From NCBI GenBank assembly GCA_040508515.1, contig JBEVMS010000179.1:1-9952 (forward strand): a stretch of DNA of 9,952 bases, given 5' to 3'. A model generated the notes under the pieces. That model was not told where the DNA came from and did no database searches. It saw nothing but the letters and a program-made list of their open reading frames with translations. Each line of letters begins with the position of its first letter. Position 1 is the first letter of the stretch. The stretch comes from JBEVMS01 sp040508515 (GTDB taxonomy: Bacteria; Pseudomonadota; Gammaproteobacteria; Xanthomonadales; Rhodanobacteraceae). The position numbers and the translations under genes were made by a program. Positions 1 to 7,271 of the stretch are shown piece by piece.

Positions 1-1
1 T

Positions 2-205
2 CACCAGATACTAAAGCATTGCTCCTTGAATTGGGAAGATGACTGCTTTCAATTCGAAAAAAATCAGGCACCCGTAGCGACAGCCAGCGCCATACAAGTT
101 CGTGAACCGATTTACCGCGCCGCCATTGATCGATGGAAGCGCTACGGTTCACAGCTCGATGAACTTAGGCAACTACTAGCCAGCTCAGGAATCGGTGGAC
201 TCTAA
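2..205 (+). CDS. Sulfotransferase-family protein, C-terminal fragment (probably TPR-sulfotransferase)
   Basis: The last 67 codons of a gene that enters from the left, ending in TAA at 203-205. The readable tail carries LNWEDDCFQFEKN followed by ATASAIQVREPIYRAAIDRW and then KRYGSQLDEL. This W-E-x-x-C ... VREPIY ... W-x-RY pattern is what I know from the C-terminal end of bacterial sulfotransferases (PAPS-dependent fold), especially the TPR-sulfotransferase fusions common in Xanthomonadaceae. The N-terminal TPR repeats and the PAPS-binding loops, if present, lie outside the window, so catalytic competence cannot be judged. It converges on the TonB-dependent receptor gene and shares a terminator with it. 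The acceptor substrate is unknown. GC is lower than in the right-hand genes. Family assignment is by motif recognition only. Confidence 0.75.
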   Translation, partial: HQILKHCSLNWEDDCFQFEKNQAPVATASAIQVREPIYRAAIDRWKRYGSQLDELRQLLASSGIGGL

Positions 206-222
206 TTACAATGCGCATCCAT

Positions 223-254
223 AAAAAAAGCGGCCTCAAGCAGGCCGCCTTTTT
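223..254. terminator. Bidirectional rho-independent terminator
   Basis: A perfect 7-bp stem, GCGGCCT (230-236) with AGGCCGC (242-248), has a 5-base loop. It is followed on the plus strand by CTTTTT (249-254) and preceded by seven A (223-229), which become a T7 tract on the minus strand. It lies between the convergent stop codons at 203-205 (+) and 272-274 (-), so it can end both transcripts. Confidence 0.9.
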
Positions 255-271
255 AGTGAAGCCTGAAACTC

Positions 272-3124
272 TTACTTTGTTGCGCCAAATTTATATTTCG
301 CCTCAACATACATAGAGCGCCCAAATACGTTGTAGTTGCTAGTGTTGTAGGGCGTCGAGGTAGTACCTGGATAGCTACGATCCAACGGTGGCATCTTGTT
401 GAATACATTGTTCATCAAAAAGGAAATGTCCAAGTTACTCAGTGGGCTGTATGTCACGCTCGCATTCCAAAGAATCCACGGGGCTAGCCTGCCCGCACCA
501 GGATCTGTGAAGTTATTATCTAAGGTAGCTAGGTAATTGGGCGTGCTACCGTAGCGATTCACGTAGAGAGTGGTGCTCCACTTACTTTTGCTCCAGGTTA
601 CCGACGCATTTGCTTTCGACTTATAATCTGTGCTGTAGTAAGGATTTCTGAAAAGATCTATGCTCGGATCATTCTTATAATCCTGATAGGTATGCTTCAG
701 ATCATCCGAATAAGATGCATTAAAACCTAGATCACCAAATCGACCTAAACTGTGTGCATAGTTGAAGCTAGCCGAGATTGCATTGACTTGCTCATTGGCC
801 ACATTCAATTTAGGCGTATTAATGTTGGTAATCTGTCCTAACAACCCCCCATTACCAGGACCACGCGTAATCAGGCTAAAAGCTTGAGTGCACGTGCTAG
901 ACGCCACATTCAGAGTACCTATGTCACATAGGTACTGGGTATTCGATAGCTGATCTGCGCTTATCTGGGCTACCTCATTACTGATATCCCAGTGCAAATA
1001 GTCGACACTTATCGACATCCGTTCCAGGGGAGCCCAGACAAAACCATAACTCCAGACTTTGGCAGTAATCGGCTTCAACGCCGGATTGCCCTCAGTCTGC
1101 CCCTTATATTGAGTATCATTATACGGCGTCGGACAATTTCCGATCGATTGGGGTCCGTAACCTAGACGAGCGCAATTGAGGTAGTCCGTTACCGAGTTAT
1201 AGTTGCCGCTAATGCCCTGAAACTCATCCGATAAAGTAGGCGCTTTAAATGCCGTGCCATAGCGCGCACGAAGTAAGAGGCTCTCGAACGGTCGATATTC
1301 CAGACCAAGATTGTAGGTAGCATGACTAACGCTTTGTCCGGCGACATCGTAATCGTCATACCGAACTGAAGCATCTAAGGTTACTTGTTTAAGTACTGGA
1401 AGCCGAAATTCACCAGTGCCCGCGTAACGTGAACGGTGACCCGCGCCGGGAGTGGCGCTAGTACCCCAAACGTATGGGACTACATTACCGTTTACCACGG
1501 TACTCTCAAGCAGCCGCGGATCGGGCGAGGAATTCCAACCCTCATTACCACCTTCGACAACTAGTGCCAAACCAGCATCTCCACCCGGAAGTGAAAATAG
1601 TGATGCGTTAGTCAATTGTCCACGCAGTAAATTATCCCAAGTCTTGGCATGGTCCGTTGTATAACCCGTAAAACTTTGATAATCACTTCTCGAGACCGGG
1701 TTATACAGTGCCGCATAGTTCGGCTCGAAAACCGGGTAACCGTAGTAGGTTCCCAGTTGCGAACCAAGAACATGATCAGCATAGTATCTTTCCAACGGAT
1801 CTGTGAATCGTTGGAAATTGCGGTTGATCAGTTTATCGTCCGAATGAGTCACCCCGAGATCGTAATCCCAATTGGAGCTACCAATGCCTCCCTTAACACC
1901 AAAGGTCAGCATATAGGAATTCTCAATCTGCTTGTTCATTACGTTCTGATATCCACCGACTTCTTCTGGCGAAAAAACGTGTTGTACAAGAATCAGGTCA
2001 TTAAGTCGCGGATCAAAGAAATAACCACCACCGGATGCTCCTGGTCCAAGCTGACTACTCCAAAATGAAGTTCCGGTACCATTGGTATATTTCTGCTCAG
2101 AGTAGTTATATAGCAAATCACCGTATAGCTGTATGTTGTCGGATAGATCAAGCGTATTATGCGTATACAAATTCGCCTGCTTGACGTCATTAGATACCGT
2201 ACCGTATCTAGGCGCATTAAACGAGCCGCAGTAATCGCCACTATTTACTCGATGCTGCTTTACAGTAGTTCCGTTGAAGCCGGAAACCACGTTGGCACAA
2301 TTGGCAGGATCTTCAAATAGATAACCAGCGCCGGTACCGCTCGACACCAAATAATCACGCTCAGCAACGGGAGCCGAAGTTCCATTTGCGAAGTATTTGT
2401 CCGTAACTCCCCGCTGTCCCGTCCAAATAGGCGAGGTTTCCTCATACTGTAAACCAATCAAAGAATTGAACTTTCCCGTACTGAAGCTATCTGCAAAGCT
2501 AATACGCTTATCGATCCCGCCACCACCGGTATGCCAGCCGTAGCGTACGTCGATGGTTGGAGCATCAATGTGCTTCTTCAGCACAATATTTATTACACCC
2601 GCAATAGCATCTGAGCCGTAGAGCGATGACTGGCCACCAGGCAGAATATCGATATGGTCCACCATATCCATTGGGATACCGCTGATGCTATTAAATGTGT
2701 CTGAGCCGTTATACAGGCCTGGGAAATTTCCCATTGGCCTTCCGTCAATGAGATATTTGGTAAAACCGACGGGCAACCCAAACATGCTGAGTGTTTCTGC
2801 ACCTGTCGTGAATGAATTCGTGTTCGATTGTCCCTGCACACTACCCGTAGAAAAAGATGCCTGCTGCAAAGCCTGAGCAACGGTTGCAAAGCCGCGCGCT
2901 TTCATATCAGCAGCAGTGATCGTGATCACAGGCTGGGCAGTTTCTACTTGGGTTTGCGGGATCAATGAGCCCGTAACGGTGACAGCCTCAAGTTTCTTCG
3001 CATCCTTGGTGTCTACCGAGGTGTCAGCTGAACTTGATGGCGCATTATCTTGCGCATATCCTGCTGATGCGCACCCCAATGCCAACGCCGCTAGGATGGC
3101 GGTGGCCATAGCCGACTTAATCAT
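272..3124 (-). CDS. TonB-dependent outer-membrane receptor
   Basis: A complete 950-residue protein. A Sec signal peptide covers about residues 1-24, with cleavage after AGYA. The TonB-box-like LEAVTVTG (45-52) follows, then a plug domain (about 60-183) with the typical RGF, YLIDGRPMG, VDHIDILPGGQSSLYGSDAI and GVINIVLKK blocks, then a 22-strand-type barrel to the end. The last strand reads YVEAKYKF and is followed by GATK, so the usual terminal aromatic residue sits four residues in. The start is supported by AGGGGAG (purines at about 3129-3135, minus strand) a few bases before the ATG. The role is TonB/ExbBD-energised uptake across the outer membrane. The ligand is unknown: no siderophore, cobalamin or sugar-specific genes lie alongside. 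It converges on a sulfotransferase gene. GC is clearly lower than in mprF and nrdA, which hints at transfer. Confidence 0.93.
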   Translation of the reverse strand: MIKSAMATAILAALALGCASAGYAQDNAPSSSADTSVDTKDAKKLEAVTVTGSLIPQTQVETAQPVITITAADMKARGFATVAQALQQASFSTGSVQGQSNTNSFTTGAETLSMFGLPVGFTKYLIDGRPMGNFPGLYNGSDTFNSISGIPMDMVDHIDILPGGQSSLYGSDAIAGVINIVLKKHIDAPTIDVRYGWHTGGGGIDKRISFADSFSTGKFNSLIGLQYEETSPIWTGQRGVTDKYFANGTSAPVAERDYLVSSGTGAGYLFEDPANCANVVSGFNGTTVKQHRVNSGDYCGSFNAPRYGTVSNDVKQANLYTHNTLDLSDNIQLYGDLLYNYSEQKYTNGTGTSFWSSQLGPGASGGGYFFDPRLNDLILVQHVFSPEEVGGYQNVMNKQIENSYMLTFGVKGGIGSSNWDYDLGVTHSDDKLINRNFQRFTDPLERYYADHVLGSQLGTYYGYPVFEPNYAALYNPVSRSDYQSFTGYTTDHAKTWDNLLRGQLTNASLFSLPGGDAGLALVVEGGNEGWNSSPDPRLLESTVVNGNVVPYVWGTSATPGAGHRSRYAGTGEFRLPVLKQVTLDASVRYDDYDVAGQSVSHATYNLGLEYRPFESLLLRARYGTAFKAPTLSDEFQGISGNYNSVTDYLNCARLGYGPQSIGNCPTPYNDTQYKGQTEGNPALKPITAKVWSYGFVWAPLERMSISVDYLHWDISNEVAQISADQLSNTQYLCDIGTLNVASSTCTQAFSLITRGPGNGGLLGQITNINTPKLNVANEQVNAISASFNYAHSLGRFGDLGFNASYSDDLKHTYQDYKNDPSIDLFRNPYYSTDYKSKANASVTWSKSKWSTTLYVNRYGSTPNYLATLDNNFTDPGAGRLAPWILWNASVTYSPLSNLDISFLMNNVFNKMPPLDRSYPGTTSTPYNTSNYNVFGRSMYVEAKYKFGATK

Positions 3125-3382
3125 TTAACTCCCCTTAAAAGATAAAATTTGCGTGATATCCCCATACCACACATTTTCACGCTTGCACTAACCGGAAGGT
3201 AGCGCAAAACGGCCACGCTGCTTTCGTGCGGCCAGATATAATGTCTACCATGCACATGCATGCAGTGCAACAATCCCCGCTGAATCGTATTTTCTTGCGG
3301 ATCAAGGGTGCTCTGATCACCCCTTCGCTGTGCCTCATACAGGCCGCGCGCCGTCGCTGCGCACATGATCACGGTGCTATGT

Positions 3383-3461
3383 ATCGCGCCGGGGCGATTA
3401 CGCGGCTGTTTGCCGCGACGGCGCCCTCGCTAGGCGCACTTATCCTGCCAGGATTAGCAGG
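3383..3461. other. Run of four short perfect hairpins
   Basis: Four back-to-back inverted repeats: ATCGC/GCGAT (3383-3387 with 3394-3398), CGCGGC/GCCGCG (3401-3406 with 3412-3417), GCGCC/GGCGC (3421-3425 with 3433-3437) and CCTGC/GCAGG (3444-3448 with 3457-3461). Loops are 5-8 bases and gaps 2-6 bases. None has a T-tract, so they are not simple terminators. A further stem, GGGTG/CACCC, lies just upstream (3306-3322). They could belong to an unknown structured RNA or leader, or be chance pairing in moderately GC-rich DNA. Confidence 0.35.
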
Positions 3462-3541
3462 TATTAGCGGGCTATCCATACGTGTGTTCAATGCCAACAG
3501 TGTCAGCACCGGCGCACCGTTCTTGCGAGATTCCCATAGCT

Positions 3542-3576
3542 GGCCTGCACGACTTAGCTAAGATCGTGGACAGGCC
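3542..3576. other. Long near-perfect hairpin downstream of the mprF-virJ operon
   Basis: The arms are GGCCTG (3542-3547), CACGA (3548-3552) and CTTAG (3553-3557), facing CTAAG (3558-3562), a bulged A, TCGTG (3564-3568), a bulged GA and CAGGCC (3571-3576). About 14-16 pairs form with almost no loop. It lies about 60 bases past the stop of the VirJ-family gene. No T-run follows on either strand, so it may stabilise a 3' end or assist rho-dependent termination rather than act as an intrinsic terminator. Confidence 0.5.
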
Positions 3577-3636
3577 CTTAAGGACGAACGTGGTTGTCGT
3601 TTATCGTTTGGCGCCTAGCCACCCGGCAAACGCGGC

Positions 3637-4437
3637 TTAATGCGCCGTCGCTGCCGCCGCGCCGGCGACGTGCTGGAAATCGTCGATCAACCGCGCGGCG
3701 ATGGCCGGGTAGTTTTCGTCGAAATGGTGCGAGCCCGGTTGCGGATGCACCGCCAGCCAGCGCGGCAGCCCAGGCAGCGCGCACAGGCTTTGCGCGGCGT
3801 CCTTGATGCCGTAATAGCAGGCCACCGGCGGCTGACCGGCCAGCGAGACGAGCATCGGCAAGGCCTGATAATGCGGGATCGGATTGAGCCACTGGGTGAC
3901 TTTGCGGGTCTGCGTGGTGAACCAGTTGGCCACCATGTAGTCCTCCATCTCGATCTCGAAGTTGTAGTCAAGACTGGCCGAGAGCAGGGTCAGCTGCGCC
4001 AGCCGCGCGCGTGTGGGCGCGCTCAGGCGAGTCACCAGCGGCGGCAGCACATCGGCGCCGAAGGAGTAGCCGATCAGCCAGACCCGGCGCTTGTGCCAGC
4101 GCGCCAGGTACTCGCCGATCAAACCATCCAGGTCGGACGCGGCCTGCTCCGGCAGCCGATTGCGCCAGAAATACTTGAACATGTTGACGCCGACCACCGG
4201 GAGGCCGCGCTGGTTGAACACCGTGGCGACCTTCTGGTCCAGGTCGGCCCAGCCGCCGTCGCCGGAGTAGAACACCACCAGCACATCGTCCATCCCCGCG
4301 GGCGCCTGCGCGCCGGCCGGCACCGGCATCAGTTCCAGCGATTCGGCCAGGCTGGCGCGATGCCATGGCCGCCACAGCGCCAGCCCCACCAGCAACAGCA
4401 CGCCCAGCGCCAACCACCACCGCAACGCTCGCCTCAT
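3637..4437 (-). CDS. VirJ/AcvB-family serine hydrolase, probable aminoacyl-phosphatidylglycerol hydrolase
   Basis: A 266-residue single-domain protein. An N-terminal signal anchor (about residues 5-22, LRWWLALGVLLLVGLALW) predicts a periplasmic location. The VirJ hallmark SGDGGW is at 58-63. The nucleophile elbow GYSFGAD puts Ser at 125, and Asp213 (YYGIKD) with His237/238 (PGSHHF) completes a plausible alpha/beta-hydrolase triad. The ATG overlaps the mprF stop as ATGA (4434-4437), which implies translational coupling. The same reading frame stays open upstream to 4977, but that part is a shadow of mprF. AcvB of Agrobacterium and PA0919 of Pseudomonas, encoded beside their aminoacyl-PG synthases, hydrolyse lysyl- or alanyl-PG. 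Position and motifs suggest the same job here. The protein is closer in length to VirJ and PA0919 than to the two-part AcvB. The substrate amino acid is unknown. Confidence 0.88.
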   Translation of the reverse strand: MRRALRWWLALGVLLLVGLALWRPWHRASLAESLELMPVPAGAQAPAGMDDVLVVFYSGDGGWADLDQKVATVFNQRGLPVVGVNMFKYFWRNRLPEQAASDLDGLIGEYLARWHKRRVWLIGYSFGADVLPPLVTRLSAPTRARLAQLTLLSASLDYNFEIEMEDYMVANWFTTQTRKVTQWLNPIPHYQALPMLVSLAGQPPVACYYGIKDAAQSLCALPGLPRWLAVHPQPGSHHFDENYPAIAARLIDDFQHVAGAAAATAH

Positions 4438-7025
4438 CGACGCACCACGCCGGACAAGCCGCCGGAAATCAAACTGGCCACATTGGTCAGCGCCAACGGC
4501 AATGCGATGCCGCCGGATACCGCCAGGTAGCGCGACTCCCACTCGGGGTCGAACTTGTCCTTGTAGCGGCGCAGCCCCTGGAAGTTGTAGAAGCGCTCGC
4601 CGCGACCGAACACCATCGCGCCGAAGCGGCTCCACAGCGGCGCCAGCCGGCGGTTCTGCAAGCCCGACAACGGCGCCATGCCCAGGTTGAACCAGCGGTA
4701 GCCTTCGCCCCGCGCCCACACCATCAGCTCGATGAACAGGTAGTCCATGATCCCGGCCGGGCCATCGGGCAGATGACGCATCAGATCGACCGAGGCTTCC
4801 TCTTTCGATTCGGTCAGCCACAGGTTGGCGAACGCCACCACCGTGTCGCCCTGCCAAACCAGCGCCATCGGCGTGCGCTGCAGATAATGGCGCTCGAACG
4901 CGCCCATCGAGAAACCCTTTTCGCGCACCTTCTTGTCGCGCATCCAGGCATCGGAAATGTGCTGGAGTTGCGGCCACAACGCTGGCACTGCCGCGGCCGG
5001 CACGATCTCCAAGCGCAGCCCTTCGCGCGCCAGCTTGTTTACCGTGTTACGCAGAGTCTTGCGCGATTTGCCATCGAGATTGAAGTCGGCAAGCTTGACC
5101 CGCGCCTCCTCGCCGATCTTCAGCAGGTGCATGCCCAGGTCCAGGTACAAATCCAGATCGTCCGGGCGCACCTGATAGAACATCGGCCAGCCGCCAGCCT
5201 GCTCGCACAGCTCGCGGAACTGCCAGACCAGCTCGCGGCGGGCGTCCTCGTCCTCGCCCACCGGATCGCCCATCGCCACCCAGCTGCGGCCTTCGATGTC
5301 ATACATCACGAAGGCCTTGTGCTGCGCGTCGAACAGCAAGGTCTTGTCGCCCATCAGCGCCAGATGCGCCTGCGCCGAGGAGAACTGCTTGATCAGCGGC
5401 AACGCGCGGCCCAGCTCGGCCTCTTCGGGCAGTTTGGGATGCGGCCGCACCGGCCGGATCAGCTTGGCTAGCGCGAACAGCAGGCCCACCGCCGCCGCGC
5501 CCACCAGCGCGCGCAACGCACGCGGCGCGCTACCGTGATTGAAGCTGAACTGCCACCACAGGCTGTTGCTGTATTCGACGTGCTTGAGGCTGAAGATCAC
5601 TAGCCAGGTGGTGCAGCCGAGCACCGCCAGGATCGCCACGATCCAGCCGATCGAAAAGCTGGTGCTGAACAGCGAGGCATGCCGGTAGAAATGCCGATGC
5701 GCCGGCGCCAGCGCTAGCGCCAACAACAACAACAGCACCGCCTCCTGCCAGATGATGCCCTTGAACAGCGCCAGCACCAGCGCCAGCACCAGCAAGGCCA
5801 GTGTCAGCACATAGGCCGCATCCAGCCGCCGCTGCAGACCGCGCGCCAGAATCAGCAGCGACATGCCGATCACGCTGGACAGAAAATGCGACACCTCCAG
5901 CACCGGCAACGGCAGCACATCGCGCCAGACATCGGTATGCGGGGTCGGACCCACGGCCACGCCGGAGAACAACAGCAAGGCGCCGCAGACCATGGTCAGG
6001 CCGGCGAAAAACGGCGGCAGCAGACTGCTGAACCAGGGCGCCAGATGGCTGTTGCCGCGCAGCGCGCGCGCCTCGCGCATCAGCACCATCACCGTCGCCG
6101 CGCCCAGCGGCAGCAGGTAGTAGATCACCCGGTAGGCCGCCAGCGCGCCCAGAATCGGTGCTTCCAGCCCGGCATTGCCCTCGGCGCCGAAGCCGGCCAG
6201 CATGACCGCCTCGAACACGCCCAGGCCGCCCGGCACATGACTGATCAGGCCGGCCATCTGCGCCAGCGCGAACACCGCCAGAAAGTGCCCGAACCCGGAA
6301 TTGACCTCGTTAGGCATCAGCAGGTACAGCACCGCCGCCGCCAGACCCCAATCCAGCGCGCCGATCAGCACCTGGCGCAGCGCGGCGGTCGGCGTGGGCA
6401 ACTTGACCTGCCAGCGCCACAGCCTGAACGGCCGGCGCAGCGCCAGGCCCATGCCCACCCACGCCAGCGGCACCACCGTCAGCACCACCGCCAGCGGCAA
6501 GCGCAGCGAGGCCAGCGGCAGATCCTCCGGCAGCGGCACGATCAGCAAGGTGACCCCGGCCAGCGCGGCCAGACCCATCCAGAAGCTGATCGTGCAGTAC
6601 AGCACCACCTTGCCGATCTCGCCGGCGGACAGCCCCGCCTGCACGTAGAAGCGGTAGCGGATCGAGCCGGAGATGAGCAGCGCCATGCCCAGCACGTTGC
6701 TGAAGGCGTAGCTGATGAAGGAGATCAAACTGACCTGACGGCGCGGCAGCCGACGCCCGATCGAAGCTAGCGCGTACCAGTCGTACAAGGTCATCGCGCC
6801 GTAGCCCAGGCCCGTCAAAAGCGTCGCCAGCACGATCTGCCAACCCGGCAGGTCGTGCATGTATTGGGTCACTTCGCGGTAGTGCACCTCGCTGGCCAGG
6901 CTATGCAGCGCCCACAGCGCCAGGCACAGCAACAACGCGGACAACAACGGACCGGCCAACCGACGCAGGATCACCGCCGCTTGGCTGTGCGGCAACAAGG
7001 CGCCTTGCCCTTCTAACTCCTTCAC
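4434..7025 (-). CDS. mprF: Bifunctional aminoacyl-phosphatidylglycerol synthase/flippase MprF
   Basis: An 863-residue inner-membrane protein. Residues about 20-340 form the flippase domain of multiple TM helices, including HVPGGLGVFEAVMLAGFG near 260. More TM helices run to about 530. From about 545 the cytosolic DUF2156/GNAT-like synthase begins (KQFSSAQAHLALMGDK), with WVAMGDPVG and FNLGMAPLSG near 778. It transfers an amino acid from aminoacyl-tRNA (Lys or Ala, not decidable here) to phosphatidylglycerol and flips the lipid, lowering negative surface charge and raising resistance to cationic peptides and acid. Length matches family members (about 840-880 residues). The first codon used is GTG at 7025-7023, but it has only a poorly spaced AAGG before it. 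A TTG about ten codons in, with GAAGGG upstream, is an alternative. It overlaps the VirJ-family gene by ATGA. Confidence 0.95.
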   Translation of the reverse strand: MKELEGQGALLPHSQAAVILRRLAGPLLSALLLCLALWALHSLASEVHYREVTQYMHDLPGWQIVLATLLTGLGYGAMTLYDWYALASIGRRLPRRQVSLISFISYAFSNVLGMALLISGSIRYRFYVQAGLSAGEIGKVVLYCTISFWMGLAALAGVTLLIVPLPEDLPLASLRLPLAVVLTVVPLAWVGMGLALRRPFRLWRWQVKLPTPTAALRQVLIGALDWGLAAAVLYLLMPNEVNSGFGHFLAVFALAQMAGLISHVPGGLGVFEAVMLAGFGAEGNAGLEAPILGALAAYRVIYYLLPLGAATVMVLMREARALRGNSHLAPWFSSLLPPFFAGLTMVCGALLLFSGVAVGPTPHTDVWRDVLPLPVLEVSHFLSSVIGMSLLILARGLQRRLDAAYVLTLALLVLALVLALFKGIIWQEAVLLLLLALALAPAHRHFYRHASLFSTSFSIGWIVAILAVLGCTTWLVIFSLKHVEYSNSLWWQFSFNHGSAPRALRALVGAAAVGLLFALAKLIRPVRPHPKLPEEAELGRALPLIKQFSSAQAHLALMGDKTLLFDAQHKAFVMYDIEGRSWVAMGDPVGEDEDARRELVWQFRELCEQAGGWPMFYQVRPDDLDLYLDLGMHLLKIGEEARVKLADFNLDGKSRKTLRNTVNKLAREGLRLEIVPAAAVPALWPQLQHISDAWMRDKKVREKGFSMGAFERHYLQRTPMALVWQGDTVVAFANLWLTESKEEASVDLMRHLPDGPAGIMDYLFIELMVWARGEGYRWFNLGMAPLSGLQNRRLAPLWSRFGAMVFGRGERFYNFQGLRRYKDKFDPEWESRYLAVSGGIALPLALTNVASLISGGLSGVVRR

Positions 7026-7152
7026 ACCTTCACCGTAGGGCAGCCCCTCGAAAACAGTGCGTAGATTGCCACAGCAGGCCCGATAAACAGACCGTCAGGA
7101 AGCGACCCGTGCATATTTGGAAGGACTAGGATACCCGCCCCGACCGGCTCAG

Positions 7153-7191
7153 AAAAAATGCCGGCCTACCCGGCGCAGGCCCTCGCCGGCA
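7153..7191 (-). terminator. Minus-strand intrinsic terminator upstream of mprF
   Basis: Read on the minus strand, TGCCGGC (7191-7185) pairs with GCCGGCA (7165-7159) across a 19-base loop, which can fold further as GGCCT/AGGCC. A run of six T (7158-7153) follows directly. On the plus strand no T-run follows, so it is one-directional. It ends leftward transcription about 130 bases before mprF, isolating mprF from antisense transcription of the nrdA leader, or acting as an attenuator if the mprF promoter lies further upstream. Confidence 0.65.
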
Positions 7192-7221
7192 GGAACCACC
7201 ACCCGCCACGCTCAGGGCCAT

Positions 7222-7237
7222 GCACAACTTGTTGGGT
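7222..7237 (+). promoter_or_regulatory. NrdR box 1 (upstream)
   Basis: GCACAACTTGTTGGGT fits the NrdR consensus acACwAtATaTwGtgt at most positions, including the conserved AC and TG halves. NrdR is the dNTP/ATP-sensing repressor of ribonucleotide reductase genes. Its start is 32 bp from that of the second box, three helical turns, as expected for paired NrdR boxes. Confidence 0.72.
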
Positions 7238-7265
7238 TGACCGACAACTTGGCACACGATATGTT
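7237..7265 (+). promoter_or_regulatory. Sigma70-type promoter of nrdA
   Basis: A -35 TTGACC (7237-7242) and a -10 TATGTT (7260-7265) are separated by exactly 17 bp. Transcription would start near 7272, immediately before the cobalamin aptamer. The -35 sits between the two NrdR boxes and the -10 lies within the second box, so bound NrdR would block RNA polymerase. Confidence 0.72.
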
Positions 7266-7269
7266 GTGC
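7254..7269 (+). promoter_or_regulatory. NrdR box 2 (overlaps the -10)
   Basis: ACACGATATGTTGTGC is a near-palindrome matching the NrdR consensus acACwAtATaTwGtgt except at the fifth base, tenth base and last base. It covers the -10 hexamer of the nrdA promoter and pairs with box 1 at 32 bp start-to-start. Confidence 0.8.
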
Positions 7270-7271
7270 TC

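Larger units (their letters stand above)
3125..3636. other. Gene-free intergenic stretch with many hairpins
   Basis: About 510 bases between the start of the receptor gene and the stop of the VirJ-family gene. The only long open frame (3226-3561, +, 111 codons) has no Shine-Dalgarno before its ATGs, resembles nothing I know and runs through the hairpins, so I do not call it a gene. No promoter for the receptor could be assigned with confidence. GC rises from AT-rich near the receptor to intermediate here. The hairpins are listed separately. Confidence 0.6.

Noticed and set aside
3125..3240. Promoter for the TonB-dependent receptor
   Set aside because: Candidate hexamers on the minus strand (for example TATGGG) lack a convincing -35 at proper spacing.
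3226..3561. 111-codon plus-strand ORF between the receptor and VirJ-family genes
   Set aside because: No Shine-Dalgarno before any of its ATGs, no recognisable domain, and it runs through the hairpin chain. It is more likely a chance open frame.
3605..3632. CGTTTG/CAAACG inverted repeat just past the virJ stop as a terminator
   Set aside because: Only six outer pairs around a 16-base interior and no T-run, so too weak to call.
4438..4977. Upstream extension of the VirJ-family frame to 446 codons
   Set aside because: It lies wholly inside mprF in another frame and is Arg/Gly/Ala-rich shadow translation. The signal anchor begins at the ATGA-coupled Met at 4437.
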